Shown here: one piece after another, positions 54,550 to 64,000 of the stretch
How positions within the stretch are numbered: the stretch's first letter is position 1
How the letters are laid out: each line of letters begins with the position of its first letter
Assembly: GCA_038277395.1 (NCBI GenBank)
Contig: CM076189.1
Location: forward strand, 208,112,011 to 208,176,010
Direction: 5' to 3'
Length of the DNA: 64,000 nt
Origin: Dryocosmus kuriphilus
Taxonomy: Eukaryota; Arthropoda; Insecta; Hymenoptera; Cynipidae
Translations under genes and position numbers: made by a program
Notes under the pieces: model-generated
What the model was told of the DNA's origin: nothing
Databases searched by the model: none
Seen by the model: only the letters and a program-made list of their open reading frames with translations

Positions 54550-54903
54550 ACGAACGATTGTTGTCCTTTGTTCGCCAGAAGTTACCGAACAGTCAATCGG
54601 GAAAGAATCCTGATTGTTATTTTTATGTGGGGATCGTTTTGAGACCATTCCTCCGTTCGGGAAGTGCCGAAACTCTAAATCGTAACAAAAATATCGGGAT
54701 TCTAAATTTAAAAAGGTTTAAGTTCAAATAAAATGGTTAGATAAATTTTTACTAATGCAGACAAGTAATATTTATTGAAAAGAAAACGAAAACCTTAATA
54801 GCTGCCGCACACTAATTACAAAATAGTAACGGGCACGAATCAAGAATGTAATGTTTCAAAAAAAGGGGTAGTTTCATCATGTACAATGTAAGAAAACAAT
54901 TGA
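54550..54903 (-). repeat. 3' LTR part (U5 side) of the env-bearing provirus
   Basis: 54598-54903 is about 90 percent identical by eye to 60484-60790 in the same orientation. Shared markers are GGGGATCGTTTTGAGACCAT, AAGTGCCGAAACTCTAAATC and GGGCACGAATCAAGAATGTA. The outer end reads, on the minus strand, CGTAACATTACA, a plausible LTR terminus. Confidence 0.6.
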
Positions 54904-54904
54904 A

Positions 54905-55030
54905 CATGAGTGACACGGGAGGTGCAAACATCTCGACCACGGCATTTCTTATAAGTATGGCGCGTGGATACCGCGGGGTGGGCTATTAGAAAATTTAATT
55001 GTCCACTCTCACGTGAACCAGCGTATCAAA
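54905..55030 (-). promoter_or_regulatory. repeated promoter-like block with TATAAG
   Basis: It is about 85 percent identical by eye to 63757-63870, with shared ACCACGGCAT(T)TCTTATAAG and TACCGCGGGGTGGGCTATTA. On the minus strand ACTTATAAGAAATG could serve as a TATA box. It may be the U3/R part of an LTR in both places. 55030-55190 has no other feature. Confidence 0.4.
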
Positions 55031-55197
55031 CCCGCCCTGGAATTACCATCCTCGGTTGTTACCAGTGGCCGATATCGTTGATCCTCCCGTGCAGAGTTGA
55101 TCATTCCCTATTAAATTACGTAATTATAGCTATAGAGTGGTGCTTAAAAAAGAGAAGTGATTCTTTACATTATCATAATTTTATGTCCTAGTACATA

Positions 55198-55435
55198 CCC
55201 AGTGGGCACAAAAATGCAGGACGTCTTTACGACATCTTAACGACAACTTTACGACATCGCGAAGACGTCCTATGTCCGTGTCGTAAAGATGACGCAAAGA
55301 CATCTTTGCGACATTAAAATGTCTTAAAGATGTCGTAAAGATATCTTTACGACACGGACATAGGACGTCTTCGCGAGGTCGTAAAGATGTCGTTAATATG
55401 TCGCAAAGACGTCCTGCATTTTTGTGCCCACTGGG
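55198..55435. mobile_element. palindromic MITE, 238 bp, CCCAGTGGGCAC ends
   Basis: CCCAGTGGGCACAAAAATGC at the left pairs with the inverted right end, flanked by TA (55196-55197, 55436-55437). The interior consists of ACGTCTTTACGACATC-type words in both orientations, so the entire element is one hairpin. It inserted between the env gene and the 3' LTR. Confidence 0.9.
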
Positions 55436-55686
55436 TACATGCATAAGTTTCTCATATCTGGTATACGGAGTCTGTGAGGACTGAGACATAACCCATACCA
55501 GAATTTTAACATAACACTTGAGAAGGAATTCAGTTCCTTATTTATGAGACACTACACTGAACTGGCTTTGACGGTGTTCTTTTTCTCCCATGATATTGGC
55601 AGCACTGGGGAATTACGAGACCTTGTAGCGATGGAGCATAGGTTTTTCCTTAGGCTGGTTGTAGTTTCTGAATAAGCAGCTGGATG

Positions 55687-57140
55687 TTACGTGGTATTAG
55701 GATAGATTGCCTGTACGACAAGGGCGCTCCTGTTGTATCTCTCAAAATGGGTCAAGATAAGTGATGAATGGGGCCCTTCTTCATAACGGAGGTCGTCCCG
55801 GTACTGTCCTCTAGATGTGCGTTCGGCAGTTCTGATGCCAATTGTACGGGTGGCAAGTTTAGTCTTCTTGTTGGTTCTTCTAAGTTCTCTTAGGGTGATT
55901 TTCGATAAGAACAAGTCCTGCAAGTAGCTCTGATTGATAGGATTTTGGTGTGACATAGTTCTACCAAGAACAGTAATACTAGTAGTCCAATACCAGTGTA
56001 GGATACTTGTATTAGTCTTCTTTGGGTAATATTTTCTTCCCGTTGGATGCTGAAATCATACAGCTGTTGTTCTAGTTGCTCTAATCTTCTTTCGCCCTTT
56101 TGGTACAAAGGGTCTTCTTGATTCCTTGATGTTGGTGAGGTAGTGGATTCCATGGATTGTTCAGCATGGTTGAATTGAAACAGTTTAGGTGATAGTTGAG
56201 TTAAATCCAGATGGATAGAAGAATCATAAACGATAAGGGTTGATCCCATCATTGGTTCCAATCCTGGCAGAGTTGCTTTTGGAGCTCGCAATATACATCC
56301 AGGTGAAAGTCAGATCAATCCCAATCCTCCAACCTTCAGCGTTCTTGGGGTGGTATCAGGACAGTCAACCTGGATGTGAATTTCCCTCGAGATGGAATAG
56401 ATCCAGGCCTTTAGGGATGTTATTACTTGCCAGTATGGAAGAGCGTCGTAGGACACGTGGATGTCACACAACTGAAATAATGTCGTAGTTGTATTATGTA
56501 GTAGTTGAATTTCACATGTTCGGTGGGTTGCCGTCACGTAGATTTGAAATAATCCAGGACAGAGAGTATAATCTATGATATTGCTGATCCTGTTGAGTTG
56601 CTTAATGCTGTGCAACCTGATGTAGATGTTTCAGCTGAGATTTAACCAGATGAGTTTGCTGGCCCATCAAGTCAGATAGGTTAGCTTGTGGTACGTTAAG
56701 ACCTCCGAGGAACCCTAGCATAGGCGTGGCTCGTCTGGTTCTCATTCTGGACTGTAAATGAGTCGGCATTTTTCTGACTGAGTGATATGTCAGTTCTTCT
56801 ACTTCTTGGTGAATGGTGTGTCGGTTACGTTCTGCTGCGTATAATTTAGGTTGAAAATTATACTGAATAATGATGCGGCTGCATTCCTTCTCCAAGATCG
56901 GCATACAGTGTCTTGCTAAGATCTTCACCTTTGATTGGTACTCATCCAATGCGTTATACAGTTTCCTAACATGTAGAAACGTGTCCACACGCCAGTTGTT
57001 GACCTTTCTCCTCACTGGTCCTTGATACTCGTTATACATCCCAGTGCTGGACTGAAACGGTATTAGTTCGAAGCTTTTTGCTGCAGTATTGTGAGTCACC
57101 CAGATGAGATAGAGCAGTAGCAACACAGTTGCATAGTGCG
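55687..57140 (-). pseudogene. env of a gypsy/errantivirus-like provirus (F-protein-like), broken
   Basis: The N-terminal part has a hydrophobic leader (ATVLLLLYLIWV) and a Cys-containing ectodomain. A furin-type site RTRR follows, directly before a glycine-rich hydrophobic fusion-peptide-like segment (MLGFLGGLN) near residue 175. After a frameshift near 56605 the ectodomain continues (CPGLFQIYVTATHRTCEIQL). An in-frame TGA lies at 56310-56312, then comes a heptad-like Gln/Glu-rich stretch and a single membrane span (YTGIGLLVLLFLVEL) near 55960-56005. A last shift near 55960 leads to a basic tail. Errantiviruses are known to carry such a baculovirus-F-like fusion protein. The frame breaks make this copy non-functional. 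Confidence 0.75.
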
Positions 57141-57606
57141 TTAGACACTCAACGTCGGTCTCAGTGGTATTGTATGCGTATGAGTAGCACACACCATTGT
57201 GGTTCTTTACTATCCCCTCGCCGAGGTATACTCCAGTCAGAGCCTTTACGCGAGGTAGGTATCCTTCGGATACTTTCGGATTGTTTACTTCAATTGCTAC
57301 AGATTGCTTTACGCGAGTCTTTATTTTCAGTATGCGCGAAAAGGATTTAATTTCTGATTTAAGGATTCTGCGTGCCTGTTGTGATTCGTGATCATCAAAC
57401 GGTATAGGGGTTATAGATTAGGATATGATCACGAGGGAATTATGCCTAAACGGCAACTGTGTCACGGACGTTATACCCGAGATTTTAATGGTATCACCCA
57501 CTGTCACAATATGTCCTTGTAGAGCCTTAAACTTAATCAGATTGACGTCCAATCCAGGTCCACTAAGAATAGGGTTCTTTCTCCTCGAAATTCAGGGTCG
57601 GTTATC
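57141..57606 (-). pseudogene. protease and pol N-terminal remnant of the provirus
   Basis: The minus strand from about 57600 shows an aspartic-protease-like segment (RTLFLVD, then after a shift GPGLDVNLIKFKALQGHIVT, VGDTIKISGI). A pol linker follows, with IEVNNPKVSEGYLPRV, VYLGEGIVKNHNGVCYSYAY and NTTETDVE, which in gypsy-type elements lies between protease and reverse transcriptase. Near 57140 this linker runs straight into the env leader. Reverse transcriptase, RNase H and integrase, normally about 2.5-3 kb, are entirely missing, so the junction is a deletion. Confidence 0.6.
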
Positions 57607-58581
57607 TTAACTACAGGGGAGTCTTCTTTTGGTATCCGTTTCTAAAGATTCCTTGTAGTTTTCTAGAAATTGGACTGTTTTAGGATGCTCTTTGAGACTG
57701 GGACTCGTCGTGGCATCCAACTGACGAGCCCGGTGATAGTTTAAAGTCAGAGGCTTAGGCGATATCAGCCTCATCTCACCATCCTGCGTAGATGGCGGCC
57801 ATGATGGACTAGGGACTGTGCTAGCTGATGGCGGTTGATATTGCATAGGATATGAGTAGCCTTAATTAAAGGGGTATACTGGAGGGTATGGATACTGTGC
57901 GACATAAGAAAGAGAGTCTAAGGAGTGCGGACTGGGAAATGGTGTGTAAGAGTGCGGAGGGTACTGGAGATTAGAGGATGGTGAAGTCATTTCATCCATA
58001 GATTTATCTGATCGTCTGAGCTTACTCACGTCTTCCATTTGCCTAGAGTAGGGGCTAGGTGCCCTTGCTCTATCGGGAGTTCTCTCCTGCCTCGATACAT
58101 GGTATGTTGAGGCCGATATCGCCCTTACCTTTTCTGCATATTTCTGCCGCTCTTATACATGAAGTGCATGTTCGTATGCTTCATGTAGGTCTTTCGGATT
58201 CCTTGTGTCAACAAACGTTGACATATCCTCGGGCAGTCTTCTAATGTACGCGTCGCGAGCACAGTCGATGACGGGCGTACTTTCGCGAGCGATGCCTTTT
58301 ACTTTAATTAGCACGATTTTAATAAACGCGGACTCTGTGGCCGTATTGACGTACACGGTCCCATTATCTACATTCTTTAAACATTCTTTAAGCGGGGGTG
58401 TTTTCCCATCGAACGCAGTGATGTAATACATACTCTGTTGAAGGGTCATACCCGTCAATGCAGTGGCCATCGCGGTACTCATTTCCATCATGCTGAACTG
58501 AGGCCGATTAGAGTGCTGCTCGCGAGGTTCTTCCATACTACTCCTGTCCGAATCTAAGGATATGCCCCATCCGTTGGGCAC
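57607..58581 (-). pseudogene. gag of the provirus, one nonsense codon
   Basis: The frame (likely true start at the ATG near 58536, MEEPREQHSN) has a capsid-like core typical of errantivirus Gag: YYITAFDGKTPPLKECLKNV, ATESAFIKIVLIKVKGIARE, then IRRLPEDMSTFVDTRNPKDL. A TAA at 58153-58155 interrupts it; the same register reopens and reaches a Pro/Ser-rich C-terminus (YQPPSASTVPSPSWPPSTQD) that ends at 57607. It lies upstream of the protease remnant in the standard gag-pro order. Confidence 0.75.
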
Positions 58582-58599
58582 ATCGTGACGAATATAATC

Positions 58600-59325
58600 A
58601 GCGTCCTAGTTTTCCTTAGGATACAACAGAAAGTGTTCAGAAAAATTGGTACCTAGTAAAGATTGATAAGAGTCCTATTTTCTCAATCAAGGGAACTGTA
58701 TATATTCAAGGGTCAGTTAATACTCAAACCAGGGAATTCACCGCCCCGGAATTATTTGTTTAAGGTAGAATTCGAACTGTTGACTGTTATCATCGGAGAT
58801 TGGGGTGACTGCTCTTATGGCTTAGACTTCGTCGTACAAAATGGTATTTTTATCTCGTCTGTACGCGCACGAGAAAAAGATTAGTCCTGGTATCTATACG
58901 ATTGAGACATCGACTGATCAATCATACTCTAGTAAATGTGCCTATAACCTCTAACGCCGTTAACATACATGCATGATTATGTATATTTATATAGACGGTT
59001 ATGTATAATTTGTGGACAATTAGTTTAGATACGCAGTATGCACATTGAGCAAGCTCTTGGTTCTGGTTACGTAAGACTCACTGGAAAATCAGGTCGCACT
59101 CAACAATGTCAGTACCTTGACCCGATCTTAAATCAGGCGCGTCCAGCTCTACCCACTCCTCTCTCTCTCCAGTCATAGGTCTACTTCTCTCTTACCTCAA
59201 TTGAAAAATAATATTTTGCGCTCGGGCACGAGAAGCAAAATATTAAGGAAATCTCAGTCAGTACTGTGATCTTGAAGTACCTAAGTGTGCTATAATTGAA
59301 GCAGTTAAATTGAAAGCACATGCAA
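58600..59325 (-). other. provirus leader between gag and the motif array
   Basis: A strong splice-donor-like sequence (GAG/GTAAGAGAG) lies on the minus strand near 59195-59205, where a spliced env message would need one. A hairpin AATATTTTGC/GCAAAATATT is at about 59208-59253. There is no other frame. Confidence 0.4.
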
Positions 59326-59330
59326 TCGAC

Positions 59331-60470
59331 GTCGCCGAGAAGGCTGGAAGACTACTCCTGAAGGAGGGGCCGTCGTCGCCGAGAAGGCTGGAATAGTCCT
59401 CTTGATTCTCGATTCAATTGCTCCAAGAAGCTGCTATGTCTAAGATAATTAATTTGAGAATGTACAGTCGACGTCGCCGAGAAGGCTGGTCTAGTCTTCT
59501 TGCATCTCACCTTAATTACTCTAAGTAAAGCAACTTAGAATTTCACAATTTTACAATTTTAAATTGCTATAATTAAGATAATTAATTTGCGAACCTACAG
59601 TCGACATCGCCGAGAAGGCTGGAAGACTATACCTTAGGGAGGCGTCGTTGTCGCCGAGAAGGCTGGACTAGTCCTCTTGCATCCCAATTTAATTACTCCA
59701 AGTAATGCAACTTAGAATTTCATGCACCTGAGGATTTCTTCCAAAAACTTATTTATTCAATTAAATAGAATCCAAGAGAGTTCCTCGGGTTACAGCTTCA
59801 TTCACCCTTGTGTGATATTATATTCAAAGCACCTTAATTCAAAAACGTGCAATCGATGTCGTCGAGAAGGCTGCAAGCTTGCACGTTAGAGAGGAATCGT
59901 CGTCGCCGAGAAGGCTGGACTAATCCCCTTGCACTTTGAATTTAACTGCTCAAAGCAGAAGACCTTCGCAATTCATTATTTCACGTTGCTATAATTAAAA
60001 TAATTAAATTGAGAAGGTAAAGTCGACGTCGCCGAGAAGGCTGGAAGACCATACCTTAGGGAGGAGTCGTCGTCGCCGAGAAGCCTGGACTGGTCCTCTT
60101 GCATCCCAATTTAATTACTCCAAGTAATGCAACTTAGAATTTAATGCACCTGAGGAATTCTTCCGGAAACTTATTTATTCAAATAAATAGAATCCAAGAG
60201 AGTTCCTCGGGTTGCAGCTTCATTCAACCTTGTGTGATATTATACTCAAAGTACCTTGATTCAAAAACGTGCAATCGACGTCGCCGAGAAGGCTGGAAGA
60301 TTACACCTTCGGGAGGAATCGTCGTCGCCCAGAAGGCTGGACTAATCCTCTTGCATTTTCAATTAAATTGCTCAAAGCAGAACACCTTCAAAATTTCACA
60401 ATTTCAAGTTGCAATAATTAAAATAATTAATTTGAAAACGTACAGTCGACGTAGCCGATAAGGCTGGAAG
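59331..60470. repeat. 12-copy GTCGCCGAGAAGGCTGG motif array
   Basis: The 17-bp motif starts at 59331, 59375, 59473, 59603, 59650, 59858, 59902, 60028, 60072, 60280, 60324 and 60451, with one to three changes per copy. Most occur as pairs about 44 bp apart separated by CTTAGGGAGGAGTCGTC-like sequence, and the pairs are embedded in a higher-order repeat of about 422 bp. The array lies between the U5-side LTR sequence and gag. Confidence 0.9.
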
Positions 60471-60483
60471 ACTGTACTTTACA

Positions 60484-60790
60484 AAGGGAAAGAATCCTGG
60501 TTGTTTATTCTTATGCGGGGATCGTTTTGAGACCATTCATCCCTTAGGGAAGTGCCGAAACTCTAAATCATAACAAAAACATCGGGATTCTAAATTCCAA
60601 AAGGTTTAAGTTCAAATAAAATGGTTAGATAAATTTTTACTAATGCAGAGAAGTAATATTTATTGAAAATAAAAGCAAAACCTTAATAGCTACCGCACAC
60701 TAATTAGAAAATAGTAACGGGCACGAATCAAGAATGTAATGTTCCAACAATAGGGGTAGTTTCATCATGTACAATGTAAGAAAACAGTTG
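60484..60790 (-). repeat. 5' LTR part (U5 side) of the provirus
   Basis: It is the partner of 54598-54903. The two copies diverge abruptly beyond 60790/54903. The sequence 60790-61110 upstream is different, with a TATA-like CCATAAAAATC on the minus strand near 61012-61022 and a GCATGGGC/GCCCATGC hairpin at 61128-61178. Confidence 0.6.
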
Positions 60791-61199
60791 ATACCTTGGC
60801 TTCTACGAGAGAGAGTCTGAACTTGTTTGATGTTTCCTGTTCTCTGGTTTGGGCACTTCTGCACAGGATCCATCGGTTATCCACGCACTTCTCCTACCCG
60901 CGAGTTGTCGCTCGAATTCACATTCACAGTTCTTTCCCCAATTGTTTCTAGTCCTTTGGTACTTTACAAGCACCCTCTGGGCCATACGCTCAAAGCACTA
61001 AACTAGGGTTGATTTTTATGGTTTAGCGTCGTTGAAAACGCCGGGGCATTGCACGCCCTTTTAGCACTCGGCGTTATTCGGGCGACAACCGCAACTCAGA
61101 GAAGCGCGAATAAAAATTTCGACGGAGCATGGGCACTAAATCCTCAGACTTACCGGGCTACTAGCCCATGCTAGTACTGATTAGCCTCGTAATCTAAGA

Positions 61200-61566
61200 G
61201 GTGTAGGATTAGGGAGGGATTTTTAATGAATCTGCAGTTTTGATTATACCTGGCAAACGATGGGAATGGTGATCGGATCTGGACTTTGCGGCTACAAAGT
61301 GCTGATGCTGATTAAGCATGGCCAAACAGTTTTTGAAACACGTGATCTTTTGCCAGGCTGAGAAATCAAATTGTAGGTTTAGTTTAATTTATTTAAATCA
61401 ATATCTCATCAATCAACAGCATTCAATAATTTCATTAATCAATTTCATTATTTACTAGTAATAATTAAATGATTAACGCAATAAAAGCTCAGTCAACAAG
61501 GATTGGCATCAATTTATTTATTAACTTTCATTGATAAGTAAATGAGCCGATATTGTTATAAATTTT
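61200..61566. other. stretch without recognisable features
   Basis: This AT-rich interval precedes the TA microsatellite; I see no gene or repeat in it. Confidence 0.5.
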
Positions 61567-61568
61567 AG

Positions 61569-61604
<36 letters not shown>

Positions 61605-61620
61605 TTATATATATATATAT
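61567..61620. repeat. TA microsatellite
   Basis: (TA)n with short interruptions; it ends exactly at the start of the LTR at 61621. Confidence 0.95.
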
Positions 61621-63264
61621 TGTAACTTTTTTAGATTTCTTAATAATCCTTAAATGCATTAATATTAAAGGGAAGGGTTTACCGAAAGTAAAAACGAACT
61701 TTCTTTCTTTGAAAACTCACAAATTAAATTTATTCAAGAAATGTCTAGCTCGACTATCCATTACAAATCTCCCTAAATATTATATCCCTGGCTATAATGT
61801 TTATAACTTGGAAATACAGGTTCTTTATTTTCATTCACCATACTAGTTTTCTCACAATGGGATTTTCTTATTCTTCGACCATATAACTTGGAGTGAGGAT
61901 CTTTGTGATCCCTGTCACTCATATCTCACACTTTTACAGATGTAATTAACCTACCGCCCCAATGCGGCCTACCGCACGTTCCCAGGTTGGAGTGACCCGT
62001 GTCTAGTGCCGAGGTGAAAAGACTTAATCTTTTCCACCTGGGCTTTACCACGCTCTCTTTCTCTCTATTCCTTTGTTCTCTTCAACAGTCTCCCGCTGTT
62101 GTTTCCCTTAAGACCTTTCGTAATGACTGAAAGGTTTTCTGAGTGTATGAATGACAGGTGACCGTGTTTACACTTAATTAATTATTTTAATACTTCTTTT
62201 CTTTCTCAGATCGATTTAATCCACCTGTGGATGATTCCTTCTAGTGCAGGAAGTAAGGGACGGGTCCCACTTCTTACCCGAAGAGAATGAATACACTTAC
62301 CTCAACTAAATTCTATAAACACTCTTTCCTGTGCAGAAGGTAGGGGATGAATCCCGTTTATTTTGCCAATCGAGAATGTTTATAATATTTGTAGAAGTTA
62401 CTAAAGATTTTAGTAGATCAAAGAAAGAAATAATGTTAATTTTACTTAAAATTTCCTTAGTGACTTTATTCTCCAACAGGATTCTTTGCGTGCAGGAAGT
62501 TGAGGATGGATCCTACTTCTTGCCGAAAATGAATTCTTGTTCAAAGGAAGTGATTGGGGTAATTTTCTAAGTATAGGAAGTTAAGGATAAATCCCACTTC
62601 TTATCAGTCCAATTATCCCAATCTGTTATTTAAATCAATTCACAAGGAAACACAGTCTTCAAAAATTCACGAGTCCACGGTCAAAATACCTGTCACTCTT
62701 ACCTTGATATTTCTGCTTTCTAATCCGCCAATGATTTGACACTTTGGCACATCACTCAAACCTGTACGCACGAACTCCACTAATTAACACTCGCTCTCCC
62801 AGTTAAACTAGATCTATTCACTTTCGTGATTCTAATTTCCTATTTTTCCTTATTGATATTCTAATTCTCGAAACCGAGTTTGGTGTTAATCCACGACGAC
62901 GGAAGCACTCCGATATGCGCGTAAAAATGATTTAAATCCTTTTAGAGAACTTTTCTCCGTGAAGCAAAAATGAACTAGCGGAGATTTGGGAGAGAATTCC
63001 CAACTCCTCGAGGAGAGTCTCCTTGCTGGAGAGAAGAGAAACGGGTGCTCCCGTGATCGCCGAATAACTGCTAAATCTACTCTAGTTTGCCCTATTTATA
63101 GACAACCTCCCCATTCCTAAGTCCCTATCCTTACGTAAGTCCCTTAGGAGGGGTGTTCTACCCTGCGCACTACACGACTGGTTCTAACCTACGTCACGAA
63201 ACCTTGAGGGGGAGTTCAAACACTCTTCCTGTTTGCAGGACTTTCACTAAACTCGCTGGTTACA
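61621..63264 (-). mobile_element. solo LTR, 1644 bp, ATAT target duplication
   Basis: The ends are TGTAAC (61621) and GTTACA (63264), perfect 6-bp inverted repeats, with ATAT immediately outside both. A strong TATA box, TATAAATAG, lies on the minus strand (63092-63100), so transcription runs toward low coordinates. The transcribed part is packed with stem-loops, including GAGTGAGGATC...GATCC...CACTC near 61890-61920, GAGGTGAAAAGA...TCTTTTCCACCT near 62010-62030, and the four hairpin units at 62244-62605. There is no coding sequence. It is related to the interrupted LTR at 32108-35574. Confidence 0.75.
62244..62605. repeat. four hairpin units in the 61-63 kb LTR
   Basis: Units start at 62244, 62331, 62490 and 62571. 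Each reads GTRYAGGAAGTNNGGGA, a short loop, then TCCCACTTCTTRCC or close variants, giving a stem of 8-10 bp plus an outer GAAGT/ACTTC pairing. Confidence 0.7.
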
Positions 63265-63756
63265 ATATAATACAACTATTTATTGACACATAGATGAACG
63301 TTAATTTTAGTTACCTTATTTGTTGATTGGTAAAAGGAGGATAAACCTGGATGGATATATTAAACATCGATCGAGTGTGGTTCCAATATTGATCCATTCA
63401 ATTGGTACTTGAATCTAATCCTGTATTGGTTGTCATCGATTACTGGGATCCTAATTCTTACCGAATGATGTTCAAAATTAATATATATAGATAGCCGATT
63501 GGATTTTAGGGATTATTCTCAAGGGCAATTTTTATGTATTATAAATAATTTATTGTTAAATTAAAGTTTTGTAATCGAGTTTTGGATTCGACGGTATCAG
63601 GCAAGTAGAAGCAATGAGAAGTGGCATGGGACTTTAGTCGAGAGGGAGGTGCAGTGTTCCGCCAGCACTATGTATGCTTATCCGCGCTCTCCGTTTCACG
63701 CCTCCATTTCTATCTCTCTCTCCTTTCCTCCTGTACGGCCACGCGCTCGATGATGA

Positions 63757-63870
63757 ACATGAGTGACACAAGAGGTACAACCATCTCGACCACGGCATTC
63801 CTTATAAGTATGGCGTGTGGATACCGCGGGGTGGGCTATTAGAAAATTTAATTGTCCACCCTCTCGGGAA
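63757..63870 (-). repeat. second copy of the TATAAG promoter-like block
   Basis: It corresponds to 54905-55030. Toward lower coordinates (63610-63755) the flanking sequence is not shared with the first copy and contains a pyrimidine-rich tract. The rest of 63265-64000 shows nothing recognisable. Confidence 0.6.
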
Positions 63871-64000
63871 ACAGCGTAACTATAATTATATAAAAAATTG
63901 TTTTCAATCAACCTATTTCATATTTTAATGCAATTTATTTAAATCGGCAAAAATATGTTTCTGATAGTTTTTGTATTATAAGGAAAAAAAGATCGTCTTG

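Noticed and set aside
59331..60470. CRISPR-like interspersed repeats
   Set aside because: Spacing is irregular (about 44, 98, 130 and 208 bp), the intervening sequence is itself repeated, and the array lies in a provirus leader.
63621..63842. 73-residue plus-strand frame near the window end
   Set aside because: It runs through a pyrimidine-rich tract and the TATAAG block, and the second copy of that block does not conserve the frame.

Overview
The window looks like a repeat-dense, AT-rich stretch of an insect nuclear genome. Support comes from insect-type transposons (piggyBac, mariner, a ZMYM1-like hAT, BEL/Pao, an I-like non-LTR element with an AAT tail, an env-bearing gypsy/errantivirus-like provirus), from TATA plus arthropod-type initiator promoters, and from the absence of any operon, rRNA or bacterial gene block. 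A hymenopteran host (gall wasp or parasitoid type) is my guess from the flavour of the repeats; nothing in the window proves it. Almost every long reading frame is a transposon protein. The only plausible intact host gene is a small secreted cystine-knot peptide at 45494-45712 (minus).

Layout. 0-3.8 kb: C-terminal part of a Tc1/mariner-superfamily transposase followed by hairpin-bearing 42-bp tandem repeats, a 245-bp tandem repeat, a decayed THAP zinc-finger exon split by a 291-bp hAT-type MITE (8-bp target duplication), and a SAP-like fragment. 4-7.9 kb: degenerate AT-rich arrays around a copy of an unusual repeat family (the CATTCTCATC family). 7.9-10.6 kb: a piggyBac element whose transposase has one stop and one frameshift. 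10.9-16.0 kb: a nearly full-length I-like retrotransposon with a clear target-site duplication, inserted into an older reading frame. 16.4-17.4 kb: a BEL/Pao integrase remnant. 17.9-21.6 kb: a large TIR-bounded segment holding a promoter-like island and a lamin-B-receptor/sterol-reductase exon that is itself split by a MITE. 21.7-25.2 kb: minisatellite, a 234-codon frame of unknown identity with five internal stops, an internally deleted I-like copy, and a CCAAT/GC-box-rich region. 25.7-30.9 kb: a ZMYM1-like hAT element and a complete mariner with an intact 355-codon transposase. 32.1-35.6 kb: an LTR split by a CR1/L2-like retroposon. 35.9-44.4 kb: MITEs, nested TIR elements, and a decayed Tc1/mariner-like transposon with long TIRs. 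45.5 kb: the knottin gene. 46-53.4 kb: tandem and dispersed copies of the CATTCTCATC family, each carrying a short Asp/Asn-rich frame. 54.5-61 kb: a gag-protease-env provirus that has lost RT, RNase H and integrase, with a remarkable leader array. 61.6-63.3 kb: a solo LTR inserted, like the one at 32 kb, in a TA microsatellite.

The genes do not form a pathway; the organisation is a nest of insertions whose relative ages can be read from who interrupts whom. The most interesting material is the CATTCTCATC family with its recurring MDKTITVGQ reading frame, the 12-motif leader array of the env-bearing provirus, the covarying hairpin units shared by the two LTRs, and the knottin gene.
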